Assembly (NCBI GenBank): GCA_949130485.1
Contig: OX422184.1
Location: 8,782,996-8,846,995, forward strand
DNA: 64,000 nt
Direction of reading: 5' to 3'
Origin: Agelas oroides
Taxonomy: Eukaryota > Porifera > Demospongiae > Agelasida > Agelasidae
In this document: positions 31,876-44,810 of the stretch, piece after piece
Position numbering within the stretch: the stretch's first letter is position 1
Layout: each line of letters starts with the position of its first letter
Translations under genes and position numbers: made by a program
Notes under the pieces: generated by a model
What the model was told of the DNA's origin: nothing
What the model saw: the letters and a program-made list of their open reading frames with translations, nothing else
Databases searched by the model: none

Positions 31876-32424
31876 CGTTACCAGAAATTAATACTGTACA
31901 AGCGGACATGACACGGACTTCCTTGGTGGACGGAATAACTCCGTTTTGTTTTACGTGTGCCAATAATATACGGTTAGTTTGCGGAAAATGCAAAGAGACA
32001 GGCATATGAGAGCAAAATTTCTACCCCAGTGAAGCGATGCACCCGGCACCCTCCAGGGTTTTACCGCGCTCTGCATAACCACGGCTGTGCGGACGTCCTG
32101 GGTGTTGGGCTTGGCCATCGCAACCGCGAACACGGCAAGCTCCGAGTGAGCGCCGACTCGAGAAGGTTGCTCTAATGAGGCGGAGCGTCTTGTGGCCAAG
32201 AGAAGGAAGGTAACTAACCACTGTAGTCTTTATGTGTGCCTTTGGTGGAGATTATAAAGCCATAAGCACGTTGACGTGCAAGCACTAGCTATACAATTAC
32301 ATGTATAATTGTGAGGGCAGCCAGTCTGTACAGTTCTGTGTTGTGATACTGCGCAGGAACTGATGAGTACTTAGTCCTCTGGAGTGGCTACCCCAAGGGG
32401 TAGTCACTTATATGTGGAGTGTTG
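31876..32424. other. CpG-rich unassigned segment
   Basis: The plus frame 31812-32009 ends with a CxxC-x8-CxxC pattern (FCFTCANNIRLVCGKCKETG), a possible small zinc-binding peptide. Bases 32040-32200 are CpG-rich, and the plus text contains GCADVLGVGLGHRNREHGK. Nothing here is recognised. It could be a short exon plus a CpG island. Confidence 0.3.
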
Positions 32425-32647
32425 AACTAGGATCATGATTTTTGATTGGTGGAAATTGTGCTTGATCGGTTAATCGTTCCTTTCCGAAGCTCTTGATGGC
32501 TTGATTTACGGTGGTTCAAATGACAAAATGGCCATGCCTCCCTGGTGTCATTGATCTGTTGATTTTTTGCACTTCGGAGGTCACTTTGATCCCTTGATTG
32601 GCTCTAAAAAGGGATGTTGATCACTTGATTCCATTTTGATCCTAGTT
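32425..32647. mobile_element. MITE-like element with 11-bp TIRs
   Basis: AACTAGGATCA at 32425-32435 is the reverse complement of 32637-32647. The interior has repeated TGATC(A/C)(C/T)TTGAT phrases and no gene. Confidence 0.5.
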
Positions 32648-32671
32648 GCAAAAATTATGCTTCAACAGAGG

Positions 32672-32933
32672 GCCTGGTATCTTTTCTCACGTGAGTGACG
32701 TCAGGATAGAAAGGATGGTAGAAAGGGTTTAATTGTGTGTGGGCGCACTGGGCCCAGAACAGCAAAAAGAGCCAAGGTACTAGGTAACTTACCACACGTT
32801 TCTAGCTAGCAGGAGGCGACTGTCTTACACACCAAGCGTTGAGTGTGTAGTTGGTTGAACAATACGTGAAGCACAGCTGTTAGTTCTGCCATTTTCCAAT
32901 TACGTCATGCTCATGTGAGAAAAGATACCAGGC
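32672..32933. mobile_element. MITE-like element with 19-bp perfect TIRs
   Basis: GCCTGGTATCTTTTCTCAC at 32672-32690 is the exact reverse complement of 32915-32933, and similarity extends a few bases on both sides (GTGAGTGACGT against CATGACGTAA). The roughly 262-bp interior is non-coding. No target duplication was fixed. Confidence 0.65.
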
Positions 32934-33518
32934 TCTCCCCGCTTTTCTGTACTGAAAGTGATGGAAAGCTGGGCGGGACCTGGGAACAAGGCTAGATCTT
33001 ATCATTTGGGCAGCTGCTTTGGTGTGACAATGAATTGTATTATATCTTCTACAGTGCTTTTGAAGCTCCCTGCCCAGCCTATCGCCTGGTAGCAGATAGT
33101 GTCAGCAATTTCGTTACTGAAGTACATCGAAGTCTGTTATACTGAATTGAAGGAAATCACCGAGATGATTGTTGGCAAGATGCTAACATCCCTATAACAA
33201 TTTATCAATGTTCAATTGGCAAACATAATTATGAATCTTTTTTTGTGATAAAAGTATATACATACACACACTTGTCTACCCTGAATTCCAGTATACATGT
33301 ATATTGCCATAGCAACATGTGAATGAGTTCGAATATGGACAACGCTCTAGTATGTATACACACCTGTATGAGTCTTTTCAGTACTGTTTTGGCCTTGTTA
33401 GGCCTCATTAGTGGAGTACAACACAACAGAACCACAAAATTAAAAATCAGTGAATTGCTGTTGCATAACCCTGGACAATACTGTTTTCTTGCAACCCTAC
33501 AGGCATGTTTTGTGCATG

Positions 33519-33600
33519 TGTGCTCTGTGTGTGTGTGTGTGGGTGTGCGCTTGCATGTGTGTACGTATGTGTGTACGTGACCAAAGTGTGTGGGTGTGTT
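33519..33600 (+). repeat. GT-rich microsatellite
   Basis: Interrupted (GT)n/(TGTG) tract with TACG interruptions. The His/Thr-rich minus frames over it are by-products of the repeat. Confidence 0.85.
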
Positions 33601-33619
33601 TGTGCATGCATGAGGGAGA

Positions 33620-35340
33620 GAGATGACATGATTGCGTAAAGCACACACTTTCAAGTGTGTGCAACCTCATTCCAAGGTGCAAACGAGGCTAGGTATATGT
33701 ACACAATTCTGCTTAATGAATACCCAGACATCTATAGACACAAAAATCCCAACTGTCCCTCCGTTCACTTTGCAATCCCTGAATAATGGACATCCCACTA
33801 CTCCATATAATGGATACTATTCACACTCCTAGCTGTACGCAAACATTACTTAACGGCCCTAATTTAGCAATACTCATTGACCTTTCTGCAAGATTTCCAC
33901 CATTGCTGCTGAAGTTAACAACTTGACATTAGATTAGCACTCTTAGTCATAGTACTAGCCCGGTTAGCCTTCCACGCCAGCATACAGTGAGGGAAAGTTC
34001 TGAAAACATGGCGACACTGTTCAACAGCCTGATTATGAATTACCATGCCTACCGGAAATGTACCATAAGCCCCTGAGTTAGGAAAACATTGCCATAGTGT
34101 CCACCTTAGAGGGGTTCCACTGTACACATAATATATTCAATGCCATCGCTTGCCTTAAGGTGGCGATCTCCTCCCCCGTCTAGATCTGCCATCTCCTCCA
34201 ACAAAGGCTGTGGTGAAATAGTGATGCCACAGTGCACTTGGATGTGAGCATACGTCCCCAATAGGCAGTGGTAACCTGGCTTCTCAACCTGCCAGCATGA
34301 CAGGCTAGATTGCCAGCCGCATGGCAACAATCTGGTCAATATAGTCCCTTGGCTTCGATGCCACCAAAACAGGAGCTGGTTAGGCACACTCAAGCTGAAG
34401 ATAACTTCATAACTTTGGAAATCTTTTCTAGTGGTCCTGAGAGCCAGCTCCCTTCCCTCCCCTTTACCACCACTTCTACGTTCTCTCTAGGATGTTTATG
34501 CATGGGGTCGACTTTGGCTCCTTTTCTGCCTTGCAGGCTCACTAGAAGCTGTAAAAGTCTCAGCCTTTTGCATGCAAAGCTGTACCATTGTCTGAAGAGC
34601 AAGCTCCCCCGCCACAAGGTATTTTCCATGACTGTAAACTACAACATACAAGTTTAACATCAACTGTCTGACTGCCTTGGGCTGGCTAGCTAGCTAAAAA
34701 TTTCCCTTCCGGCCGTGGCACAGCCACTCTACTCTCAAGGCTACATTATTGTCTGTGTAATAGCACCATGCCATCATCACCTTACCTGATTCGTGGACAA
34801 TCTAGCCCGCCGGCAAGCCAGGAGAAGCACAGGACTGCACTTTTCACTGCCGTGTTCACATATTTCTATGACGTAATTTGTCTGTCATGACCAAAATTTG
34901 GGCCAACTTTGACGGCTCGGCGAAAAATCGGTGGGATAGTCACACGGCCAAGGGCGTAGATTTTGTGGAGTAGACCATCTAAATAGACGATATAGATGAT
35001 ACGAAGTGCAAAAAAAAGGTTTTGTCCATGTCAAAAATTGATGCAAAAAACTGTTTTCAGTAAATTTTTACATCGGCTATAGTAAGTAGGCTAAGCTAAG
35101 TGCCGTGTGAAGATCGGTTTGTCGAAAAATGAGAGTTATACTGTAGGGAACGCTGGTTGTAGTTTCAGGCAGGTGAATGAATGTACTTCCATCGTGGATG
35201 ATACGAAGTGTGGTAGCTCCCTCCCCTGAGTGTGAAAGGAACAAAACTTATGTAGCTCCATAGAGGCCAATACAAATTAAATGTCAGTATGCGGATAGGT
35301 ATACGAACTAGTTTACGAATAATTAACGTCCGTGTCCAAC
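33620..35340. other. Region without recognised genes
   Basis: Contains a CTCTAAGGTGGACAC/TACAGTGGAACC type string on the minus strand (34098-34125), similar to ends of common invertebrate MITEs. Two minus frames (34390-34629 with HKHPRENVEVVVKGREG, and 34106-34393) look mildly protein-like but are not recognised. Confidence 0.3.
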
Positions 35341-35345
35341 GATTT

Positions 35346-37516
35346 CTGGTAACGGGTAGCTAGGTGGAGATCCCCTGCGGACGGGGTTGCGGGCCTGGGT
35401 GGGTTGACTGTACAAGCACATTGCCTGAGCGGATACTCTCACTATCCACCACCTCAGCCTCCGGCTCAATTATCTCTTCACCAAGGGGGTATCCTATGGT
35501 TAACTTTGGAAAATGGGAATGGGGCTGGGACAAGGAATTATTATTGGAGAGATATTCCTTCATGCACAGTGAGAAGTCTAGCCTGTTGCCTATTGTCATG
35601 CTGTTTAGGTCTAAGGCATGCCTGAGGTATTATGGTTGTTAGAACACGTGCGTCTTCGGGTGGATCCATTGAAGGATGCTGCGGGTTCCCCATTTGGCAA
35701 GGCTGACAGACTTTATCTGTACCTGCATGTTCAGAAGTTGTATGTCGAGTGGGGGAGCACCAACACCGCTGGCACATCGATGTTCAAAATTTCACACATA
35801 CATAAAGTGTGAAGTTAAAACAAAGGGAGATGGGGATGGGGCATTTATGGCTTAGATGGATGGGGCATTTTATGGCTTAAATGGGTGGGTGGGGCATTTA
35901 TGGCTTAAATGGGTGGGGCATTTTATGGCTTAAATGGGTGTGGTATTTATGACTTAAATGGGTGGGGCATTTATGGCTCAAATGGATGGGGCGGTTAGTT
36001 ACTGTTTTTGGGAGATATGCTCAAAAAAAAAACTGGTCTTCAGGGGAGTACCCTTTCCGGTCCTCGCATGACCACGGGTTTCGGTCCCTTTGAACTCCCG
36101 ACCCGTGGCCTACTACAGAAAGGGCGGGACCACTCCCCGCCTAAGGTTTGCTTTGAGGAGCCCAGCTTTTGGTTGGCACATAGTGCTATGGGCATTCACA
36201 GTGCTATAAATATTCAAATTACCAAACAAATTGGGGGTGGGGCTCAATGGGTGGAGTTATCATATTAACTTATAATAACTAGGGGGATGGGCAAACGGTT
36301 AACGTACGGGATTCTGGCTCGCTATCATGTCGTCTTGGTGGAACGTCTGGGAGGCTTGTTCTTCGCTGGTAGGCGCTCCTGTACCGAAGATAATTCGGGT
36401 CTGTACTGTGGCGACCATCTCACGGTGAGTATTATTAGTTGTTTGTGTGTGATACTCGGTCGACGGGCTTTAAATGGGAGCGTGCTTCTCTTAGTAACGG
36501 CGTACCTATCCTAGTAACGGCATTGTTACGCTAGTTATGGCGTGTGCTTTACTATAGTAACGGTACGCCTAGGGCTGTAGTCGGTTCCATAAGGCTGAGC
36601 TAGGGGTTGAGCTCATCCTTCAATGGATCCACCCTATCTGCTCTGTGTTATCTGCGAGGCTCACTCACAGTGTGAAGCTCATTCACATTAAAAATTACGA
36701 GTGTGAGGCTCACTCACACTTGAGTTACTACTGTGAGGCTCACTCACAGTTATGCTACGGGTGTGAAGCTCATTCACACTTGAGTTACCACTGTGAGGCT
36801 CATTCACCGTTATGTTACGAGTGTGAAGCTCATTCACATTAAAAATTACGAGTGTGAGGCTCACTCACACTTGAGTTACTACTGTGAGGCTCACTCAGTT
36901 ACGTTATGAGTGTGAAGCTCATTCACACTTTTGTGTGATACTCGGTCGACGGGCTTTAAATGGGAGCGTGCTTCTCTTAGTAACGGCGTACCTATCCTAG
37001 TAACGGCATTGTTATGCTAGTTATGGCGTGTGCTTTACTATAGTAACGGTACGCCTAGGGCTGTAGTCGGTTCCATAAGGCTGAGCTAGGGGTTGGGGCT
37101 GCTCTGTGTTATCTGCGAGGCTTACTCACAGTGTGAAGCTCATTCACATTAAAAATTACGAGTGTGAGGCTCACTCACACTTGAGTTACTACTGTGAGGC
37201 TCACTCACAGTTACGCTACGGGTGTGAAGCTCATTCACACTTGAGTTACCACTGTGAGGCTCATTCACCGTTATGTTACGAGTGTGAAGCTCATTCACAT
37301 TAAAAATTACGAGTGTGAGGCTCACTCACACTTGAGTTACTACTGTGAGGCTCACTCACAGTTACATTATGAGTGTGAAGTTCATTCACACTTATGTTAC
37401 GAGTGTGGAGCTCATTCACATTAAAAATTACGAGTGTGAGGCTCACTCACACTTGAGTTACTACTGTGAGGCTCACTCACAGTTACGTTATGAGTGTGAA
37501 GCTCATTCACACTCAT
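35346..37516 (+). repeat. R1 repeat, modules c-a-b-b (copy 4, permuted)
   Basis: Module c comes first (35357-35620, GATCCCCTGCGGACGGGGTT to GGAATGGGGCTGG). A 120-bp link follows whose plus frame reads LRVDPLKDAAGSPFGKADR and on into LYVEWGSTNTAGTS. Next come module a (35740-36640), a hairpin array (36655-36930), a second copy of the end of module a (36931-37110) and a second array (37115-37516). The roughly 460-bp internal duplication is nearly identical. The right end abuts the first recognisable exon of the HECT gene. Confidence 0.85.
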
Positions 37517-40500
37517 AACGTTAGCCGTCCTAGTTCGGGTCAATCGTTCTCCACCTCGGTCAATGTGACGGCTAATAACGGAGCCACTCGTCAGCAAGCC
37601 ACTACTGGCACTGAGGGTCCTTTCCTACACCAAACCCAGTCTTCAGCAAGCGGATCAAGTACAGATGAACATGAACGTGGCTCAGGGTGTTAAGTAATAA
37701 GCAGCATGAAAGGAAGCATAATTGAAAAAGCTTTGGTGTAGCCAGGCTAAAGCAGAAAATCTGGGAATGATCTGGCTTATCAGGGAAGTTGTACAGATGA
37801 GATGTAAGACATGGGCATAGTGGGTGCATTTAACAGTGAACGCAGTAAGTATAGAAGCTGTAAGTATACTTTTGCTGCACAGTGTCATAGAGCACGAGTG
37901 CAAGCCAGCACTGCAATCTGATTGTAGTGTACACTGAATGTCAGCAATTTAAGTATAGGCATGGATAACACTTGGTATATGCATTTCACTAGGTTCTTCA
38001 CTGTATTTGAGAAACTGGCAATGCTAGACTATGAAAAGTAACCATGCTCTTTTATTTTTCCCTTTAGCTCAGCCCGTATTATTTTACCATCCTTAAGAGA
38101 AAGGGCTTGGAAGGGAGAGCTGCGACTAGTCACTCAAAGCGCCCAAAGGTAGCTCAGTGCTGGGATAGGGACATAGTTTGCTTACCACAGCAGTGAAGTC
38201 CATCCACTCGCTTGCCGTATCCTCGTGGAAAGGCTAGCAGTGAATGGACTTATTGGAAAGATTCGGCTGATGTCAACTATGACTGTGAAAGAGGTAGAAG
38301 ATGAGGTGCGATCTGTTTTTCACAAGGCAATGAGCGGAAGGAGTGACTTCCCATTCATTTTTCTTCAACCAGCTGGTGCTGGCAGCAGAACCCTCACAAT
38401 TCCGTCAGTATCATCATCATTCAGATGGACAGCACAACAAGTAGCCAAATAGAATGGGATTTGATGTAACTCTATAACACACTTTAGAGTGATAGTGGCT
38501 CAGAGTCTGATGATGGCTTGCAGACTGAAGTCCAGACTGAGGAAGGAGAGAAAGACAACTATCCAGGTGATAACAGACAGGAAAGAGTGCGAGAAGAAAT
38601 ATTACAAGGTCGCGGCCTAGAGTCTGGGTATGATCAGCCTCATACCCAGGCTCTTAAGAATGACATGTTATGGCTCTCCTGACCTCATTGCACTATCGTG
38701 TTGAAAAGCTGGCGAAGGGCCTTGTTACAAGGTGGTACCTTTTGTGATGTCTTATGGCCTGATTCCAGAGGATTCCTATGAGCATGCAGCTACCCCACTT
38801 GACATGAGACAGTGTTAACAAGGCAGTCTTTAAAAAGACTTGATATGTCTCGGCACGACTTGGTACAAAGACAACACTAAAAATAGAAAAGTTTGTCTAA
38901 TACAGTACACCTTTGATTTTGATTGCCTACTTTCAATACCACATTCTATGTATATTTTGTTGTAGGAGGTATGCAAATCTTATTGATCTTACTGTCATGA
39001 GTAATGATGAAGGCGACATTTCAGATGAAAGTGAAATAGATGATCTTCCGCGTGCACCTATTACTCTGGCTGCTGCACCACTGAGAAGGTACATGTGATA
39101 ATGTACACCTTATATAATAGAACTAAGTGCCTATAGGCATGGACGTCCAACCATACTGTAGAATAATTGGAAAGGGAGGGACATTTTTAGTCAATCTCTG
39201 TAAAAGTTTTCTTTGTGTAACAAGTCAATAAGGCTTGAATTCAAAAAGCATAGGTGGTTGAAATTCAGCTTTGATCCTTGTTATATACTGTTGACCTTTG
39301 GGTTGATTGAAGCATTCCCTTTTTTCCACTGACCCTGAATAGTACTTTTGACTCAGCCTTGTCATCATGCCTCCCTAATTGCATGAACTTATGGTGAGGT
39401 GCAACTTATTCACCATGCTGTGCATGCCCTATCAGTAATAGAAAGTAAAATGGTCTTGGGGTTTGACTACTTGTTCAGTGTATTACTTGTTCACAATTTA
39501 GGTCTGAACCTGTCAAGCATGACTACATTGTGGCCAAAAATGTGTTGCACCAACACCAGTGCAAGGTAATCACTGGTCGTGATGAAGATCATCAGCGTAC
39601 TTGTGTCCGCAGGAGCCACCTCTTTTCAGATGCTGCACGTGCATTCTCAAGGCCAAATTTTAATGTGTCCAAACTGTTGAAGGTAGTTTTTGTTGGCGAA
39701 CCATCAGTTAATGAAGGTGGGCCACAGTGGGAATTCTTTCAGCTTCTAATCAAAGAAGCTTTCACATCATCTGGCCTTTTTGCTGGCTGGCCCCAAAATG
39801 TTGTTCCCATCCACAGTGTGGAGGCAGTTGCTGCCAACAGCTACTGCATTGTTGGAAAAATGATTGCAACATGTCTGGTACAAGGTGGTCAACCCCCGGT
39901 TTGCTTTGCTGCTGCTGTAGCTGATTATCTTGTCTTTGATGAAGTTAAAAGTGAACCATCCTTGAATAACATCCCTGACCACACTGTTCGGAATAAGTTG
40001 GAGAAGGTATGTGCAAAGCCATGCATCCTATAAATTTATCCCATTCCCTAGAGTACATTAATCAGTGAACTATGGTATTCATTCTGTAATGTTTTACGAA
40101 ATATGTAAATAATTAGTGCTATGGCTATAACATCTATTCTCCCATGATCAATATTACATAATCAGCTGTATGCCAAACCACTTTCCTGGAATATTGACTG
40201 TACACCTGTAGGTACAGACGGCCAATTCTACCGAGGAGATCAGAGAGGTGGTTGAACGGGAACTTGATTTCCGTTTTGAATGTGGCTACCTGAAACCAAC
40301 AAGTCAAATGCAGCTGGCTGATAAACATCACCTTGTCAAATGTGTTTGGCTACACTACGTTTTCTTTGTTCCTCACGCTGAGTTAGAGCAACTGCAGAAG
40401 GTCCTACGAGAAACCCTCCAACTTGAATTGTTAGTGTGCCTTCACCCACACGAGATATGGAGTCTTCTTGTGGCATCGTCAGACTTTGAAGTGTCCACAG

Positions 40501-41053
40501 AGTTTTTCCTAGACTCATTTGCAATCTGTTATTCAGAGCAAGGCTGTAACAAGCATACTGCTGAGGAAGCTGTCATCCTCCATTGGAATGACTATGTCAC
40601 TGACTGTGAGGGTAAGTGATATACTGTATATGACCCACTTGTGCTCACAAACTATTTTACTCTTGATAACCTGGCTCACATGCACATATCTACCCATTTC
40701 TCTGAAAGTTACATTAATCACATGACTGTCAGTATAGTGAAATGGCTACTATAACACTAATAACACTAATACAAATTGATGACTATTTGCACTGATTACA
40801 TTTGTTTCCTACAGATAGAGGAAGTGTTTCATTAGGTGATATCCTACCCTTTGTTTCGGGATCTACCGAGCTGCCTGCAGCTGGTTTCCACTGCACACCT
40901 AAGGTCTGCTTCACAGATGAGTTGTGCCTTCCCAGAGCGTCGTGTGACCTTAGCATCACATTCCCAAGGTCGTTTGGATCTCTAACGTATAAAGACTTTA
41001 AAGAGAAAATGAACATGTGTGTTTGTGACTCTTTTGGTTTTGGCAAGCCTTGA
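37517..41053 (+). CDS. HECT-type E3 ubiquitin ligase (G2E3/sponge HECT-like), multi-exon
   Basis: Seven exon-like blocks on the plus strand: about 37517-37680 (Ser/Thr-rich, RPSSGQSFSTSVNVTANN); 38191-38440 (LIGKIRLMSTMTVKEVEDEV, FIFLQPAGAGSRTLTIPSVS); 38488-38566 (acidic, SDSGSESDDGLQTEVQ); 38966-39088 (DEGDISDESEIDDLPRAP); 39502-40006 (HECT N-lobe: RRSHLFSDAARAFSRPNFNV, FVGEPSVNEGGPQWEFFQLL); 40212-40611 (ELDFRFECGYLKP, WLHYVFFVPHAELEQL); and 40815-41053 (C-lobe: TPKVCFTDELCLPRASCDLS, ending DSFGFGKP-stop). Most borders have GT-AG; not all phases were verified. HECT ligases take ubiquitin from E2 on a C-lobe Cys and pass it to substrates; the Cys of PRASC is the candidate. Known relatives usually read STC, so one residue may be missing. 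No in-frame stops disrupt the HECT blocks, so this is the best functional-gene candidate here, though the N-terminal exon next to R1 is uncertain. Confidence 0.75.
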
Positions 41054-41510
41054 AACTGTCAACTAATATTATCCTGCAGTTATGTAATGCATATACTCAT
41101 CACCTAAATCACTGTCCAATTATGTGTGCATGTGTGTGTGTGTGACTGAGTGAGAGGAAGGGTTCATTCGCATTTTGACTTGTTGATCATGCTTCGTATA
41201 TACTATGTACACAGATGAAATGAACATGTATACATATTCATGATTCAGAAACACACTGACTACAACCCAAACTCAAATGATGTCCAGCAGTCTGAATATA
41301 TAAATACCCTTTTATGTTTTAATTTTGAGACATATGGCACCCCATAAAAATGCTGGAGGATGTTAAAACTAAGAATCATCTTTAGCTATCTTCTAGGCTG
41401 AATACACAATTTCTAGACTAGTATAGTGTAATACATACGGTGCATGCATAATATTATTTACTCAGTTGGTAGCTGATAGTTTCTACCTGTTCAAGTAATA
41501 GCACAAGCTC
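41054..41510. other. Downstream flank of the HECT gene
   Basis: AT-rich, with a short GT run (41129-41142). No clear AATAAA-type signal within the first 100 bp and no further coding block. Confidence 0.4.
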
Positions 41511-42200
41511 ATGGAAAATAAGCGCAAAAGAGGAAGTACGCTGTGCGAGCACTGTGGTTGCAGCAATGGCAACAGGGCCTTTACGTGCAGAGTGTGTCAC
41601 AAGCCTTTACCCGTAAGAGCAGAGAAGATACCAAGACTAGCCAAGCAGTCCAGAGACGTCTCAGTTTTGTGAGGTAGCCTCCACTGTGTACCCTGCAACA
41701 TCAGGGTTTTCTCATGCATGTAGAGTGAGAAGAGAAGGCCCAGACTATTGAACTTTTGTAATGGAAAGTCAAGCAGATCGAGTGGAGGTGTTTGTACAAG
41801 GATTGCTCCGTTGCGCAAGATGCTAGGTAGAGGTCCAGCGCAACCGGTGTTACTACACCTGGTGTTCACTGCCAACACATCCAGAGCGTCCAAGAGGAGA
41901 TAAGCAGTGAGGCCAATGGGACATTTCCTGCAATACCCCTCGATATGGATATTCTCCCCGAGTTGCCTTTCCCTCCGTCAATCAAGACAGACCGACAGAC
42001 CTACTGAAAGTGCGTCCTCTCTTATTGAGAGAGTGTCAAGTGAGTCTTTCGCGGTTCGTGACAAAGGCTGCAGCCAAGAACACCCACTTGGATTGTTGCA
42101 TGTACGCTTCAGAAAATGCGACACAAGCGAGTCCCACCCTACATTCTATTGCCCCTGCCATGCATTCCAGAGATTCTCAGCATAGTATACTCAGAGGATC
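41511..42200 (+). pseudogene. Zinc-ribbon hypothetical protein, broken (sponge repetitive family?)
   Basis: An ATG at 41511 opens a 53-codon frame, MENKRKRGSTLCEHCGCSNG followed by CRVCHKPLP, with two CxxC pairs forming a likely zinc ribbon, and stops at 41670-41672. Protein-like text then continues in other frames: CYYTWCSLPTHPERPR (about 41850-41895) and 41907-42185 with SSESFAVRDKGCSQEHPLGL and HPTFYCPCHAFQRFSA. I believe these belong to one repetitive protein family of unknown function, broken by frameshifts, but this rests on memory of similar sequences and is not certain. Confidence 0.35.
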
Positions 42201-43215
42201 AAGTCATGGTAAGTCAACAACATCAAAGTATCACTGGGTCACAGAATGCTTATGAATGCATGTACCTTTTGTTTCACTGTCCAACTGAGCAGCCTTAACA
42301 CTAACACCTCCTTGTCCACCTATAAGTCTAATATTTTCATGAGTTGCACCCATCTTAAGAACAATCTTCTTTTCACCACCTATCAATGTCTACTTCTCCA
42401 GAAAAGTCTTTCGGCCCGCTGTCTGGCATTAGAAGCTGCATTGGTGCAAAATGCAATGTCAGATGACCACTGCATGATAAAACTATAGCACATTTTTTCT
42501 TACCCGCTGTTTCTTGAGTGGCGTGCAGTTCTTACAATTCTATCTCCACTTTCAACAGCCAGTCCCATGCAGATTGAGACACACAAAATTGCACCTTGGA
42601 TACCCCCAGCTTGTCGAGGAGATACAGTGGTTAACACAGAGTTTGTCAAGGGTATGTAGGTATTGATGTTATTAGTATACAGCAGGTGAAGGCGTGCCTT
42701 GCTATTCACGATTGATAAATCGATGTCTGGTTCGTCCTTTGAGAGTAAACTTTACCCCCTATGCAAGCTGGTGCTGCTTCAACACATGGCACTCACTTTT
42801 CCCCTGAATCACAAATGAGTGAAGCTGTTCCAGGGCACAAAGTAGCTGAGGCTGTAAGAAATCATTTTCATTAGCTGTATTGCTATACATGCAGTGTAGT
42901 GTGATTGCAGGCACAAATACAAAAACTGTCATCATCAGGTACATTAAGTGATCGACAAACTGATTAAGTCTGGATGCCCCGTTGTTTATACTTTGTGTAC
43001 GTATACATACAGGTAATCTCAGCAACCGAGGGTATTGTGCACAAGGACAGCACAAGGGACCACATGGACTTGGTTCTGTCATCTCACTGCTGGCCATTAG
43101 TATATGCAGTTGTATGTGTACTTCGACTTTTGAGAAGGGCGTGTTTAACGTGATTGAGCAAAACGACCGCAAAGAAGACTGCAGTTGAAAAAACTATTCC
43201 TCAGGTAATTTCATC
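42201..43215. other. Region without recognised genes
   Basis: The minus frame 42759-43172 (138 codons, Cys-rich centre SPCGPLCCPCAQYP) is the longest open stretch but has no known motif and no clear splice context. Confidence 0.3.
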
Positions 43216-43372
43216 GCATCATCGCATGACCATGGGTTTCAGTCCCTTTGAACTCCCAACCTGTAGCCTACTACAGAAAGGGTGGGACCACTCCCTGCCT
43301 AAGGCTTGCTTTGAGTGAAGAGCCCAGCTCTTGGTTGGCATTCACACAGCCATGAATATTCTAATTACTACT
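43216..43372 (+). repeat. Diverged R1 module a fragment
   Basis: Matches the promoter-like part of module a (GGGTTTCGGTCCCTTTGAAC region through the CCAAT-like TTGGTTGGCA to ATAAATATT) at lower identity, with many C-to-T or G-to-A changes and a 5-bp insertion after TTTGAG. It is an older copy than the others. Confidence 0.75.
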
Positions 43373-43910
43373 AAATTAAGAAAGGGGTCACATGGCCACA
43401 ATGGTCAAGAATACATTCAAGAATACATACTTGAGTGTGCATTAATGAATAACATTTTCTAATTACCATTCATTACATAGTATCCGGGTACTCCGTCCAC
43501 TATCCGTTTCCCATGTAATTACACACACAATCTCTTGTGATGTGAATCAGTGGTCTAACCTCCCAGATTGAATTATTTTCATATCAAGTGTTCCAGGAGC
43601 TGTCACTGGTGTCTCAATATCACTGCAGGAACAAGACAAGCAGTGCCTTGGTATCATGATACCATACAAGTTCAAAGGCACCAGAATACTAATGACAATG
43701 TGCCAATTAGGTACAATTAGCTTTTTCAATCTTAAATTCCATCAGTGAAGATAGCCGTATCACACACATGCTCCACATTGGTGTTCCTTTTCTCCTTCAG
43801 AGGCAGTTTACCATATGCATATACTCACTTTGTGGTTAAAGCAAAAGAGTATGTAAGCTGATTAAAGGATTTTCAATTGTATAACTTCAGTAAAACAGAG
43901 TTTTTCATGC

Positions 43911-44810
43911 AATGTAGAGGTAGAGAGGAATGTTCTGCTTACTTTTAGTGTTGACTATGAATGCAAGACATTACAAATGTGCTGAATCTGCACTTGTAAT
44001 CCTTATAGTGTCAACTTATACGATGGCTCCACAAAACGTGATGTTCGGTTACCTTCATTTACCTCAGAAGAACGCGAATCCTCCAACTGAGCTCAAATCA
44101 CAGTTTTGGTGTCTTCAGACAACATGGATACCATTTTGCACCTCAGAAACCATGAGCACCTAAATGGCATCATCGATGCTATGCACATTTTGGGCAACAC
44201 TGACACCATGGGTACCTAGAGCACCAAGCATTGACAACTAGTGCATCATGGGCCGGGTGCAAAAGGCCCTGATATGCATGAGCCATGGTAGAGTGTGGAA
44301 GCTTCAAGTATATAGAGCCAAGTAAAGTGTAGTAGAGCCAAGTAGCACTTTTCTCATGTCAGAGGTGGATACGATTAGGTAACCTGGGCAACTATACCTA
44401 CTGCTTACTTTTGCTGTTGACTATAAATGTAGAGGTAGAAAGGAACACCAAAAATGTGATTTGAGCTCAGTTGGAGGATTCATGTTCTTCTGAGGTAAAT
44501 GAAGGTAACCGAACATCACGTTTTGTGGCACTTTTCTCATGTCAGAGGTGGATATGATTAGGTAACCTGGGCAACTATACCTACTGTTTACTTTTACTGT
44601 TGACTACGAATGTAGAGGTTGAAAGGAAACTATGATTTTAGCTCAGCTGGAGGATTCGTCTTCTGAGGTAAATGAAGGCAACCGAACATCAAGTATTGTG
44701 GCACTTCTCTCATGTCAGACGTGGATACGATTAGGTAGCCAGGGCAGTCATACCCACTACTTACTTTTAGAGGTAGAAAGGAACACCAAAACTATGATTT
44801 GAGCTCAGTA
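43911..44810. repeat. Tandem repeat of about 175-183 bp with an inverted partial copy
   Basis: Copies start with CACTT(T/C)TCTCATGTCAGA at 44346, 44529 and 44702; the third is truncated near 44808. An inverted segment at 44032-44112 matches the middle of the unit (CGAACATCACGTTTTGTGG in reverse complement), and 43911-43965 repeats the GTAGAGGTAGAAAGGAA part. Confidence 0.85.

Noticed and set aside
33229-33682. His/Thr-rich small proteins
   Set aside because: Translation of the GT microsatellite.
34098-34125. Tc1/mariner MITE end (TACAGTGGAACC-like)
   Set aside because: Only one end is recognisable; no inverted partner or TA pair found within 1 kb.
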